A DNA stretch of 64,000 nt from REEB52 sp964626905 (GTDB lineage: Bacteria > Chlamydiota > Chlamydiia > Chlamydiales > SM23-39): contig CAZVHA010000001.1 in the NCBI GenBank assembly GCA_964626905.1, positions 62,001 to 126,000 of the forward strand. The letters are read 5' to 3'. The translations under genes were made by a program, and so were the position numbers. Below, in pieces: positions 8,325 to 23,874 of this stretch. Under the pieces are notes generated by a model that worked only from the letters and a program-made list of their open reading frames with translations, ran no database searches and had not been told where the DNA came from. Within the stretch, counting starts at the first letter, position 1; each line of letters begins with the position of its first letter.

Positions 8325-8397
8325 GGGTGTGTAGCTCAGCTGGTAGAGCAGCGATCTCCAAAGTCGCCGGTCGGGGGTTCAAATCCCTCCGCACTCG
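8325..8397 (+). tRNA. tRNA-Trp (CCA anticodon)
   Basis: Acceptor GGGTGTG (8325-8331) pairs with CGCACTC (8390-8396), and the discriminator is G. The anticodon stem GCGAT/GTCGC encloses CTCCAAA, giving anticodon CCA for UGG. T-stem GGGGG/CCCTC with loop TTCAAAT. No CCA is encoded. Lies 28 bp upstream of secE, as in chlamydiae. Confidence 0.96.
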
Positions 8398-8425
8398 AAG
8401 ATTCGGAGTGAAACAAGGGGGGAAG

Positions 8426-8647
8426 ATGTCGGCGATTGTGGGCGAGAAAAAAAAGAGTTCCTATTTCCGGGAGGTGCAAGGCGAGCTGAAGAAGGTGAGC
8501 TGGACCTCTAAACAGGAGCTTATTTTTTGTACCAAGGCGGTGATCTTTGCGACATTTGCGTTTGGTCTTGCGATTTATGCTGTCGATTTAGGGATTCGAG
8601 GCATATTGGAGATGGCGACCAGTATTGTTCATAGGATTTTTGGGTGA
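8426..8647 (+). CDS. secE: Preprotein translocase subunit SecE
   Basis: A 73-residue single-membrane-span protein of the SecYEG channel. YFREVQGELKKVSWTSKQEL (about 13-32) is the conserved amphipathic SecE signature, followed by one membrane segment (about 34-56). The start at 8426 follows a purine-rich GGGGGGAAG. A longer in-frame start at 8315 would run through tRNA-Trp and is rejected. The gene sits between tRNA-Trp and nusG, 6 bp before nusG. Confidence 0.95.
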   Translation: MSAIVGEKKKSSYFREVQGELKKVSWTSKQELIFCTKAVIFATFAFGLAIYAVDLGIRGILEMATSIVHRIFG

Positions 8648-8653
8648 GAAAGT

Positions 8654-9199
8654 ATGCATAAGTGGTATGTCGTTCAAGTGATGTCGAGCCATGAGAAGAA
8701 GGTGAAGAAGGCGATTGAAGAATATCTTCAGGCGCGCGGGCTTGCAGATGACATTGTTGAAATCTTAATTCCTACAGAAAACATCTCCGAAGTGAAAAGG
8801 GGACAGCAAAAAATCAGTGAAAAGAGGATGTGGCCGGGCTATCTTATGGTCCGCATGAATTTGACCGACGAGTCTTGGGCCTACATCAAAGATACCCCTG
8901 GAGTGATCGACTTCTTAGGGGGAGAAAAACCGGCCCCGCTCACCGAGAAAGAGGTGAACGACATCATGAAAGAGCTCGAAGATCGGCAAAAAGGGGTCGT
9001 GCAAAAACATAAGGTCGAAGTGGGCGACCGGGTCAAGATTACCGATGGAGTGTTTGTCAACTTTATCGGCACCGTGACCGAAGTGAACCACGAAAAAGGA
9101 AGACTCAGCGTAATGGTCTCGATCTTTGGTCGGGATACGCGGGTCGATGACCTCGAATTCTGGCAGGTGGAACAGACAACTGCAGAGAATACGGGGTAA
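8654..9199 (+). CDS. nusG: Transcription termination/antitermination factor NusG
   Basis: A 181-residue protein. The N-terminal NGN domain starts WYVVQVMSSHEKKVKKAIEE and includes KRMWPGYLMVRM (about 55-66). The C-terminal KOW domain is VGDRVKITDGVFVNFIGTV (about 121-139). NusG binds RNA polymerase and couples it to Rho or the ribosome. Length matches the family, and the secE-nusG-rplK order is canonical. Confidence 0.97.
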   Translation: MHKWYVVQVMSSHEKKVKKAIEEYLQARGLADDIVEILIPTENISEVKRGQQKISEKRMWPGYLMVRMNLTDESWAYIKDTPGVIDFLGGEKPAPLTEKEVNDIMKELEDRQKGVVQKHKVEVGDRVKITDGVFVNFIGTVTEVNHEKGRLSVMVSIFGRDTRVDDLEFWQVEQTTAENTG

Positions 9200-9205
9200 T
9201 GGGGA

Positions 9206-9226
9206 GAAGGGCCCTAAGGGCCCTTC
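9206..9226 (+). terminator. Perfect GC-rich hairpin between nusG and rplK
   Basis: GAAGGGCCC (9206-9214) pairs perfectly with GGGCCCTTC (9218-9226) around a TAA loop, starting 7 bp after the nusG stop. No U-tract follows, so it is more likely an mRNA-processing or attenuation element than a strong terminator. Confidence 0.6.
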
Positions 9227-9252
9227 GATAAGACTCAAAACAAGGAAACTCG

Positions 9253-9681
9253 ATGGCGAAAAAACTAGTTAAGCAGATTAAACTGCAAATTCCTGCAGGG
9301 AAAGCCAATCCGGCCCCGCCGATTGGCCCCGCTTTGGGATCGGCCGGGATCAATATCATGGCCTTCTGCAAGGAATTCAATGCGAAGACGCAAGACCAGG
9401 GGGGCGATATATTGCCCGTCGTGATCAGCGTCTATTCGGATAAATCGTTTACATTCATTACTCGCAAGCCGCCCGTATCGCGGATGATCTTGAAGGAGCT
9501 GGGACTCGAATCGGGTTCTAAAGTTCCGAACCGAGATAAAGTGGGTAAATTAACTCGATCGCAAGTGAAAAAAATCGCCAAGGCGAAAGTCGAAGACATG
9601 CGCATTGTCACAGAGGAAGCTGCTGAGATGATGGTGATGGGAACGGCTCGCTCAATGGGCGTAGATATTGTGGAAGGGTAA
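9253..9681 (+). CDS. rplK: 50S ribosomal protein L11
   Basis: A 142-residue protein of the GTPase-associated centre. It has the conserved PAGKANPAPPIGPALGSAGI (about 16-35), TFITRKPPVS and the C-terminal rRNA-binding part ending ARSMGVDIVEG. Length is typical. One base separates its stop from the rplA start, so the two are translationally coupled. Confidence 0.98.
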   Translation: MAKKLVKQIKLQIPAGKANPAPPIGPALGSAGINIMAFCKEFNAKTQDQGGDILPVVISVYSDKSFTFITRKPPVSRMILKELGLESGSKVPNRDKVGKLTRSQVKKIAKAKVEDMRIVTEEAAEMMVMGTARSMGVDIVEG

Positions 9682-9682
9682 G

Positions 9683-10384
9683 ATGGGAAAACGATCCAAG
9701 AGAATGAAGAAGATCGACGAGATGATCGATCGAGAAAAAATCTACAAGTTGGAAGAGGCGGTAGAGCTTTTGAAAAAGTGTCCCGCACCCAAGTTTGACC
9801 AGTCACTCAATGCCGCACTCGCCATTGGAATCGATCCGAAAAAATCGGATCAACAGGTGCGAGGCACTGTCTCTTTGCCCCACGGAACGGGACAAAAGGT
9901 GGTGGTGATCGTCATTGCGAAAGGGGACAAAGCGAAAGAGGCGCTCGATGCAGGGGCCGACTTTGCAGGGGCCGAAGAGTATATTGAAAAAATTAAAGGC
10001 GGATGGACCGATTTTTCCTCGCTGATCGCAACTCCAGACATGATGAGAGAGCTCGGAAAGCTGGGAAAGGTATTGGGGCCTCGCGGACTCATGCCGACAC
10101 CCAAAGCGGGCACTGTCACAGCCGATGTCGCGAAAGCGGTTCGGGAAGTGAAAGGGGGAAAAATTGAGTATAAAGTCGACAAAACGGGAAATGTCAACAA
10201 TGCTGTTGGCAAACTCTCTTTTAAGGCAGAACAGTTGGTGGACAATTTGAACACTTACCTCGGCGCGATTGCGAAATCGAAGCCTGCAAGCTCGAAAGGG
10301 GCCTTTTTGAGAAGTTTGTACCTCTCAACGACGATGGGACCCGGCTTGAAAATCGACCTACAATCCATCGCGTCATTGGCATAA
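9683..10384 (+). CDS. rplA: 50S ribosomal protein L1
   Basis: A 233-residue protein starting MGKRSKRMKK at 9683; an in-frame ATG at 9668 inside rplK is not needed. LGKVLGPRGLMPTPKAGTVT (about 125-144) is the L1 signature. L1 forms the mobile L1 stalk and in many bacteria represses its own operon by binding its mRNA; no L1 operator was sought in detail here. Confidence 0.98.
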   Translation: MGKRSKRMKKIDEMIDREKIYKLEEAVELLKKCPAPKFDQSLNAALAIGIDPKKSDQQVRGTVSLPHGTGQKVVVIVIAKGDKAKEALDAGADFAGAEEYIEKIKGGWTDFSSLIATPDMMRELGKLGKVLGPRGLMPTPKAGTVTADVAKAVREVKGGKIEYKVDKTGNVNNAVGKLSFKAEQLVDNLNTYLGAIAKSKPASSKGAFLRSLYLSTTMGPGLKIDLQSIASLA

Positions 10385-10396
10385 AGGAGAAGTTAC

Positions 10397-10900
10397 ATGA
10401 GAAAAGAAAAACCGCTCCTCCTCGATGAGATCCGAGAGAAGATCGACTCCTCAAAGGCGATGATTGTCGCGAAGTATGATAAATTGGAACCCAATACCTC
10501 TTGGGAATTCCGAGGACTTTTGCGCGCATCTGGAAGCCAATTTGAAGTTGTGAAAAAAAGGCTATTTGTAAAAGCGACTAAAGATGCAGGGATCGCATTC
10601 GATCCAAGCGCTTTTCAAGGCCACATTGCCGTTGTTTTTGTAGGCGGGGAAGATGCAATGCCCGCAGCGAAGACAGTGTTCAAATTTTCAGAAGAGCATG
10701 GAAATTTGCTCCAGGTCATTTGTTCGCACTTTGAAGGGCGAATCATCCCTGGTACCGAGTTAGAAGAACTTTCTAAGCTACCTGGCATGGACGAAATGAG
10801 GGCGATACTGCTCGCGCTATTTACATCGCCAATGTCCCAAATGCTCTCCGTGATGGAAGCAGCGATTGCCGGTCCGCTTGGAAATAAAAGTGAAAGTTAA
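10397..10900 (+). CDS. rplJ: 50S ribosomal protein L10
   Basis: A 167-residue stalk-base protein. MRKEKPLLLDEIREKI at the N-terminus and the LPGMDEMRAILLALFTSPM segment (about 132-150) are typical; the C-terminal helix binds L7/L12 dimers. Preceded by AAGGAG, 12 bp after rplA. Slightly more divergent than its neighbours, as L10 usually is. Confidence 0.96.
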   Translation: MRKEKPLLLDEIREKIDSSKAMIVAKYDKLEPNTSWEFRGLLRASGSQFEVVKKRLFVKATKDAGIAFDPSAFQGHIAVVFVGGEDAMPAAKTVFKFSEEHGNLLQVICSHFEGRIIPGTELEELSKLPGMDEMRAILLALFTSPMSQMLSVMEAAIAGPLGNKSES

Positions 10901-10921
10901 AGTTTTAGGAGAAAGAAACCC

Positions 10922-11314
10922 ATGAGTCAACAATTAGAAGAGCTGGTAGATAAATTGAGCCAATTATCGGTCCTCGATATGGCAAAACTAAAGGAAAAAC
11001 TGGAAGCGAAATGGGGAGTGAAAGCAGCCGTTGCTGTAGCCGCAGCACCAGGTGGCGCTCCCGCAGCGGGAGGAGCTCCTGCTGCCGAGGCAACCGACTA
11101 TAAGGTGACCCTCGAAGGCCCAATACCCGATGACAAAAAGATCTCTGTCATCAAAGTTGTGCGCGAAGTGACAGGTCTCGGCCTCAAAGAGGCAAAAGAT
11201 CTCGTCGAAGGTGCGCCCAAAGATTTGAAGCTATCAGTGCCCAAAGCAGAAGCGGAAGAGATCAAGAAAAAAGTAGAGACTGCTGGTGGAAAGGTCAAAT
11301 TGACGGGCCTGTAA
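10922..11314 (+). CDS. rplL: 50S ribosomal protein L7/L12
   Basis: A 130-residue stalk protein. An N-terminal dimerisation helix is followed by an Ala/Gly/Pro-rich hinge (about 39-60) and the conserved C-terminal factor-binding domain (KISVIKVVREVTGLGLKEAK, about 77-96). An AGGAG lies 9 bp before the ATG. Length and domain order are normal. Confidence 0.98.
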   Translation: MSQQLEELVDKLSQLSVLDMAKLKEKLEAKWGVKAAVAVAAAPGGAPAAGGAPAAEATDYKVTLEGPIPDDKKISVIKVVREVTGLGLKEAKDLVEGAPKDLKLSVPKAEAEEIKKKVETAGGKVKLTGL

Positions 11315-11358
11315 AAAGTTGCATAAAAAAAGTTTGCAATTGCGTTATGATGTCAGTG

Positions 11359-11377
11359 CGGGGGGTTTTATCCCCCG
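11359..11377 (+). terminator. Hairpin/attenuator between rplL and rpoB
   Basis: CGGGGG (11359-11364) pairs with CCCCCG (11372-11377) and is followed by a T-rich stretch. It sits in the 104-bp rplL-rpoB gap, where other bacteria have an attenuator that lowers rpoBC expression relative to the ribosomal proteins. That role is inferred from position. Confidence 0.55.
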
Positions 11378-11418
11378 GCTGATTTGTTTTATTTTGAAAA
11401 ATTCTGAGGAGCTGCCCC

Positions 11419-15177
<3,759 letters not shown>

Positions 15178-15198
15178 AGAATGGGGAGAAGTAAATAG

Positions 15199-19380
<4,182 letters not shown>

Positions 19381-19387
19381 AAATGGG

Positions 19388-19411
19388 GGCCCCGATGATC
19401 AAATCGGGGCC
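19388..19411. terminator. Bidirectional hairpin terminator between rpoC and the minus-strand operon
   Basis: GGCCCCGAT (19388-19396) pairs perfectly with ATCGGGGCC (19403-19411) around GATCAA, starting 7 bp after the rpoC stop. The last codons of the convergent membrane-protein gene at 19399-19776 lie inside the hairpin, so it probably serves both operons. No long U-tract is present on either side. Confidence 0.65.
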
Positions 19412-19776
19412 GACCTTTGAATAGTTCGCACGCGGCCTGCCAAACGGGGCGGAAAATGCCAAGAACAAACATAACGGAGGAGGGCTGTTGCAGAAATTGC
19501 TAAGGCAATCCCTTGGATTTGCGCTATGCGTAAGTCGAGATTTTGATCCACTCTTCCGTACAGTTGTTTTACAGTAGTGTGAACTTGACGAGAACCCAAG
19601 AGAATCCAGAGACACTTTGTATTTACATCAAAGTGAGGTGCAATAAACCCCGTTGTGATGAGGGCAATTCCTGTAAAGAATCCTAATTTTTCAAGGGGAT
19701 TCATCGCATGCCAAACACCTATAGCATTCATCAGCTTCCTCTCCCAAAAATTATTTGGGAAGAGGTTATACAACAT
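19399..19776 (-). CDS. Small membrane protein of unknown function
   Basis: A 125-residue protein with two predicted membrane segments (about residues 30-50 and 87-106). No family is recognised. The ATG at 19776 follows the ftsY stop by 6 bp and has GAGG 4 bases upstream; an alternative ATG at 19731 (MNAIGVWHAMN) has AGAGGA upstream, so the first 15 residues are uncertain. Codons look ordinary. It is the last gene of the ftsY-tal operon and ends inside the terminator shared with rpoC. It could be a lineage-specific small protein with no conserved role. Confidence 0.6.
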   Translation of the reverse strand: MLYNLFPNNFWERKLMNAIGVWHAMNPLEKLGFFTGIALITTGFIAPHFDVNTKCLWILLGSRQVHTTVKQLYGRVDQNLDLRIAQIQGIALAISATALLRYVCSWHFPPRLAGRVRTIQRSAPI

Positions 19777-19782
19777 ATGTCC

Positions 19783-20661
19783 TCAATTGACAAGAGCAGA
19801 CACGTAACTTTGGGGATCAAAGGGCTCCAAATCTTCTGCGCTTTCTCCCGTACCCACCCACTGGATGGGGATGTTGAGCTCTCTTTGGATTGCAATGGCA
19901 ATTCCCCCTTTTGCCGAGCCGTCGAGTTTTGTCAAAACGATTCCCGTAAGGGGGGTAAACTGGTGGAATGTTTTAGCCTGATCGATTGCATTGGCTCCGA
20001 TGGTTGCATCGACTACAAGGAGAGTCTCATGCGGTGCATCAGATATCTGTTTTTGACAGACCCGCCTCACTTTGGCAAGTTCGTGCATGAGGTCGGTCTT
20101 TGTCTGGAGCCTTCCCGCAGTATCGATCAAGACGATATCGACCCCGCGCGCGATGCCGGCTGCTACTGCATCAAATGCGACGCCTGATGGGTCGCTCCCG
20201 GGCAATGCTTTGACGATATCGACTCCGACCCGTTTGGCCCAAGCGTCCAGTTGATCGATTGCAGCGGCCCGAAAGGTGTCGCCCGCGGCGATGAGCACCT
20301 TTTTCTTTTCTCGAACGTAGTGGGCGGCCAATTTGGCCAAAGTGGTCGTCTTGCCGCTCCCATTGACCCCGACGAGGAGGATGACATGCGGTTTTGCCCC
20401 TTGGATCGGTTTGGAGGAAATCATCCCCTTGAGCAGCTCCTCTTTGACAAACGAGAGGATCTCATCGGTTGTGATTTTCAAATTTTTTTTATAGAGTTCT
20501 CGGATTTTTTCGACGAGGATCTGAGAGGTTTGAGCCCCCAAATCTGCCTCGTAAAAAATTTGTTCTAGTTGTTCAAGTGACGCATTGTCAATCCCTTTAG
20601 AAAAAAGGGCCCGGATCTTCTTGGTAAAAGGGGAGACAATTCTCTTTAAAAAGGCGAACAT
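19783..20661 (-). CDS. ftsY: Signal recognition particle receptor FtsY
   Basis: A 292-residue SRP GTPase made of the NG core only: there is no long acidic A domain, as in other compact FtsY proteins. G motifs are clear: GVNGSGKTTTLAKLA, DTFRAAAIDQL, DTAGR, TKLDGSAKGG and the C-terminal GTGE. The N-terminal basic amphipathic helix (MFAFLKRIVSPFTKKIRALF) probably anchors it to the membrane. It lies 19 bp downstream of tal on the same strand. I do not recall ftsY between rpoC and tal in Chlamydiaceae. Confidence 0.97.
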   Translation of the reverse strand: MFAFLKRIVSPFTKKIRALFSKGIDNASLEQLEQIFYEADLGAQTSQILVEKIRELYKKNLKITTDEILSFVKEELLKGMISSKPIQGAKPHVILLVGVNGSGKTTTLAKLAAHYVREKKKVLIAAGDTFRAAAIDQLDAWAKRVGVDIVKALPGSDPSGVAFDAVAAGIARGVDIVLIDTAGRLQTKTDLMHELAKVRRVCQKQISDAPHETLLVVDATIGANAIDQAKTFHQFTPLTGIVLTKLDGSAKGGIAIAIQRELNIPIQWVGTGESAEDLEPFDPQSYVSALVN

Positions 20662-20680
20662 GGCCTCGATTATACATCAC

Positions 20681-21637
20681 TTAGTACTTTTTTTTCATCC
20701 GAGTGACAATCAATTTTTCGAGTTTGACAATGTCGCTGACGAAGTTGCGGATCCCCTCGGAGAGTTTTTCCGTCGCCATCGCATTTTCATTGAGGAGGTA
20801 TCGGAAGGTTTTTTCATCGACCGGCATCCGTTCAAGGGGGCTTGCCTTTGCCTTGGTGGGATCGAGTTTGCGGGGCACAGGGTCGGATGAGTCTTTGAGC
20901 TCTTCGAGCAGTTTTGGGGCGATCGTCAACAGGTCGCACCCGGCGAGCTCTAAAATTTCCTCTTTATTGCGGAAAGAGGCTCCCATGATCTGTGTCTGAA
21001 TGCCAAATTTTTTATAGTAGGCAAAAATCTGGCTTACCGATTTGACGCCCGGGTCTTCTTGTGGGGGATAGCTCTCCTTGCCTTCCGCTTTTTTATACCA
21101 GTCGAGAATCCGGCCGACAAAGGGGGAGATGAGGGTTGCCTTGGCATCTGCACACGCAACCGCCTGCACCAAGCTGAACATGAGAGTCATGTTGCAGTGA
21201 ATGCCCTCTTTTTCAAGTACCCTTGCGGCGAGCACCCCTTCCCAGGTCGATGCGAGCTTGATTAAAATCCTCTTGCGATCGATTTTGGCCGACTCGTAAA
21301 GGGAGATGAGATGGCGCGCCTTGGAGATTGATCCCTCAACGTCGAATGAGAGCCGCGCGTCGACTTCAGTCGAGACTCTTCCTGGAATGATTTTCAATAT
21401 TTCAAGGCCAAAGTTGACAAATACCCGATCAAAAATCTCCCCGAGCTCATTTTTTTTCCCTTTGCCATAGGCGATCGCCTCGTCGATGAGGTGTTGGTAT
21501 TCGGCCTTTTCGCTCGCCGCATAGATCAGGGAAGGGTTGGTGGTTGCATCGGTTGGTAAATAGGCCTTCAAAGTCTCAAAATCACCCGTGTCGGCCACCA
21601 CAGTGGTCATCTTTTTCAATTGATCGAGTTGGCTCAT
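20681..21637 (-). CDS. tal: Transaldolase
   Basis: A 318-residue TalB-type enzyme of the non-oxidative pentose phosphate pathway that transfers dihydroxyacetone units from sedoheptulose-7-phosphate. The Schiff-base lysine is in RILIKLASTWEG (about 128-139), and TTNPSLIYAAS near the N-terminus is the other signature. Length matches the family. Its start overlaps the stop of the upstream lipoprotein-like gene by 4 bp. Its place after rpoC matches the chlamydial order. Confidence 0.97.
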   Translation of the reverse strand: MSQLDQLKKMTTVVADTGDFETLKAYLPTDATTNPSLIYAASEKAEYQHLIDEAIAYGKGKKNELGEIFDRVFVNFGLEILKIIPGRVSTEVDARLSFDVEGSISKARHLISLYESAKIDRKRILIKLASTWEGVLAARVLEKEGIHCNMTLMFSLVQAVACADAKATLISPFVGRILDWYKKAEGKESYPPQEDPGVKSVSQIFAYYKKFGIQTQIMGASFRNKEEILELAGCDLLTIAPKLLEELKDSSDPVPRKLDPTKAKASPLERMPVDEKTFRYLLNENAMATEKLSEGIRNFVSDIVKLEKLIVTRMKKKY

Positions 21638-22116
21638 GGCAACGGTCCTTTGATAAAATTAAAAAAACTCCCACCTTGCGAAAATCTTCCGAAGTGAAGA
21701 GAAAACTGGCTAGGCTCTAACCTCTCCCGAAAGCCATCCACCAGGATAACGACTTCTTTTCCATCTTGCAAGGATTGAATCACCTTTTGTGTCGATTCTG
21801 AAGAGAGTTTGAGCCGCATCCGCCCCTCATAAACAGCGGCTAAATCTTCAAATATTTCATCCTCGATTTCTATGATCACTCGCGCAGTATCAGAGGTGAA
21901 GTGGAACCGATTCAGGGTGAGGAAAGCTCCAATTTCGTTTCCAAAACGGATCAAGGCAAAGTTCAAAGGGGGGTGGGATTCAGGGGAGCAAAAGGTCATT
22001 TTCGACGAGTCAAAAGAGAGATCCCCCGCCATAATGGAATCCACTTCCCAAAGAGCAGGGCCCGAACAGGCGGACAAAAATAAAACAAGAGCCAGGTCAA
22101 TGAGCCTCACTTCCAT
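21634..22116 (-). CDS. Putative lipoprotein of unknown function
   Basis: A 160-residue protein if started at 22116 (MEVRLIDLALVLFLSACSG), which gives a clear lipoprotein signal peptide with lipobox LSAC. A longer start at 22146 adds ten residues and weakens the signal. The mature part is predicted beta-rich with no recognised domain. It probably sits in the envelope. It overlaps tal by 4 bp (ATGA) and follows the next gene upstream by a short gap, so it belongs to the same operon. Confidence 0.72.
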   Translation of the reverse strand: MEVRLIDLALVLFLSACSGPALWEVDSIMAGDLSFDSSKMTFCSPESHPPLNFALIRFGNEIGAFLTLNRFHFTSDTARVIIEIEDEIFEDLAAVYEGRMRLKLSSESTQKVIQSLQDGKEVVILVDGFRERLEPSQFSLHFGRFSQGGSFFNFIKGPLP

Positions 22117-22152
22117 TGATCTTATCGGAAGGGGAAATTTTTGCAAACTCCC

Positions 22153-22620
22153 TTACTTTTCTACGATGGAGAGCGATTGAAACGATTGGAGAATATCGCT
22201 TTGGATTTTCACAAAATCTCCCTTAAGCGCTGCTGCTGTCAAAATGTAGGCCTTTCCTCCCTCTACAAAAAGGAGCTGCAGCATTCGGATCTCTCCCCAA
22301 GGAGAAGTGCTCGCAATTTCCAAAAGCCTCCCAGAGCCCGATTTCACTGCAAAGGGACCTAAATCGCGTAACTGGGCCGTCGGGTCCTCTTTTTGGATCT
22401 CTTTCACTGCTTTGACATACTCTTTCAGCGAAACGCCGACGCCCTCTTCTACGGACAAATTGATCGATGGGCGGAATTCCTTTTCCCCTTTGCCCAAAAA
22501 TCCCAATTTTAGGTAAGGCGAAGGGTTTTTAAGTTTCGCCATTTCCCAGCCGGGAGGGGGAGTGAAAACGCACTCGTTTGCAAAACCCTGGATGAAAAAA
22601 ATGAGAAAAATAATCCGCAT
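22153..22620 (-). CDS. Exported protein of unknown function
   Basis: A 155-residue protein with a short signal peptide (MRIIFLIFFIQGFA). The mature part begins with ECVFTPPPGWEMAKL and ends with LKGDFVKIQSDILQSFQSL, a pattern reminiscent of PsbP/DUF1795-like small secreted folds (pro-rich N-terminus, C-terminal helix after an ILTAAAL strand). That resemblance is weak. Its ATG overlaps the stop of the upstream gene (TGATG at 22620), so translation is coupled. Confidence 0.75.
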   Translation of the reverse strand: MRIIFLIFFIQGFANECVFTPPPGWEMAKLKNPSPYLKLGFLGKGEKEFRPSINLSVEEGVGVSLKEYVKAVKEIQKEDPTAQLRDLGPFAVKSGSGRLLEIASTSPWGEIRMLQLLFVEGGKAYILTAAALKGDFVKIQSDILQSFQSLSIVEK

Positions 22621-22841
22621 CAGTGACTTGTCGTGCTCTCACTGTTTTCGACGAGAGCACAGAATGTCGCAATTCCCACGGCAAGGCCAATCCCCCACCC
22701 CATCATCGACATGACGGTGGCATCGCGCGTCGCATACCCAGCTGCTTGACCCCTTCTGCACCGGCGTGCTGCAGCCGTCTCTTGGCTAAATCCGACACTT
22801 GCGACTCCGACACAAAGGATTGCAAAAACGACTCTCCTCAT
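22620..22841 (-). CDS. Small exported protein with a glycine-rich hydrophobic segment
   Basis: A 73-residue protein. A signal peptide (MRRVVFAILCVGVASVGFSQ) is followed by a basic stretch (RRCRRGQ) and a hydrophobic segment (about 45-65, MMGWGIGLAVGIATFCAL), and it ends in ESTTSH. Its size, layout and final SH match the 73-residue gene immediately upstream at 22900-23121, so the two may be old duplicates. Function unknown. Same operon as the genes downstream. Confidence 0.6.
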   Translation of the reverse strand: MRRVVFAILCVGVASVGFSQETAAARRCRRGQAAGYATRDATVMSMMGWGIGLAVGIATFCALVENSESTTSH

Positions 22842-22899
22842 ACCTCTTGCGTTATGTCACAACAGACAGTTTCAAACAAGCTCTAAGAGTAACGCCTTC

Positions 22900-23121
22900 T
22901 CAGTGAGAGAAATGAGAATTGCTCCCCGTTCCGCTCCCGGCGATCACCTCAGCAATTGCCCCAACAACTGCGATTGCCCCCACTCCAATGACACAAGCCT
23001 CTTTGGTTGAACAGGCTCCTGCACGTGCGCCCCTTCCCAAAACCGGCTTTTCTTCTGATGCAAATGCTCCTTGAGCCAAGAATAGCGCCCCAAGCACGCA
23101 CCCCCCAATCCACCCTCTCAT
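22900..23121 (-). CDS. Small exported protein with a glycine/alanine-rich hydrophobic segment
   Basis: A 73-residue protein. Signal peptide MRGWIGGCVLGALFLAQGAFA, a short linker with basic residues and two cysteines, then a hydrophobic GVGAIAVVGAIAEVIAGSG segment and a tail ending SNSHFSH. Exactly the same length and layout as the next gene in the operon. It is the first gene of the minus-strand operon, so its promoter should lie at 23122-23210, just before the large inverted repeat. Function unknown. Confidence 0.6.
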   Translation of the reverse strand: MRGWIGGCVLGALFLAQGAFASEEKPVLGRGARAGACSTKEACVIGVGAIAVVGAIAEVIAGSGTGSNSHFSH

Positions 23122-23209
23122 AACCCACCCCCAGGTTCATCCTATCTTTTTCCCCAATTCTATTCTAATAAAACTATTTTCCCCTTGAAGGTGTTGGAAG
23201 AGGGAAAAA

Positions 23210-23779
23210 GGAGAGTATAAGACGGTCGGGCTGCTCCGCTCACGCTACGCCCCCGCACGCCCAGTGGCCCTATCTGAGACTTTGTAGACCGGGGTCGCTG
23301 AGCTCCCCCTATCGCGTCCTCGCCCTCGCCGTGCGGAGCACTGCTCTTGCGGGCTGCGGTGCGATTCTACTTTGTCTCAGCGGGCTCGGGCTACGATGAG
23401 CGCTTCAGCTTCGCTTCCGCGTCGCATCGTAGGAGGGCCGGGCTCCGCCTCGGCCTTTTTTTGTGTGTGCCTAAAAACGATCGAGTTTAAACTGTTTTGC
23501 ATTGTCCGCCAGGGCATTTTGGCCTACAAAGGGGCCGAGGCGAAGCCCGGCCCTCCCTACGATGCGACATGGAGGCGAAGCCGAAATGCTCATCGTAGCC
23601 GATGCCCGCTGAGACAAAGTAGAATCGCACCGCAGCCCGCAAGAGCAGTGCTCCGCACGGCGAGGGCGAGGACGCGATAGGGGGAGCTCAGCGACCCCGG
23701 TCTACAAAGTCTCAGATAGGGCCACTGGGCGTGCGGGGGCGTAGCGTGAGCGGAGCAGCCCGACCGTCTTATACTCTCC
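23210..23779. repeat. Giant GC-rich inverted repeat, arms about 246 bp, 77-bp spacer
   Basis: Left arm 23210-23455 is the reverse complement of right arm 23533-23779. The outer 176 bp (23210-23385) match without a single mismatch; the inner 70 bp are diverged by several substitutions and one indel. The spacer 23456-23532 is AT-rich and includes GTTTAAAC. Base composition is much richer in G+C than the flanks. The element fills most of the 753-bp gene-free gap (23122-23874) between the divergent minus-strand operon and the V-ATPase operon. It encodes no convincing protein or transposase. It could be a non-autonomous mobile element, a recombination product, or a barrier hairpin between two divergent operons. 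Confidence 0.9.
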
Positions 23780-23874
23780 CTTTTTTCTTTTTTCTTTGAC
23801 CATTTTTATTTCACCTCCCATTAAAAAGTGGTTTCTGTATAGAATGCTGTGTTTGAGAACTTGGGGAGGCCTCG

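Noticed and set aside
8315..8425. Longer secE start at 8315
   Set aside because: It would run through the whole tRNA-Trp gene; the start at 8426 has its own ribosome-binding site.
23372..23680. Open frame of 102 codons inside the giant palindrome
   Set aside because: It spans the spacer and both arms, uses repeat sequence only, has no ribosome-binding site and the composition is explained by the palindrome.
23210..23779. rRNA or tRNA fragments as an explanation of the GC-rich palindrome
   Set aside because: No recognisable rRNA core motif or tRNA cloverleaf was found in either arm.
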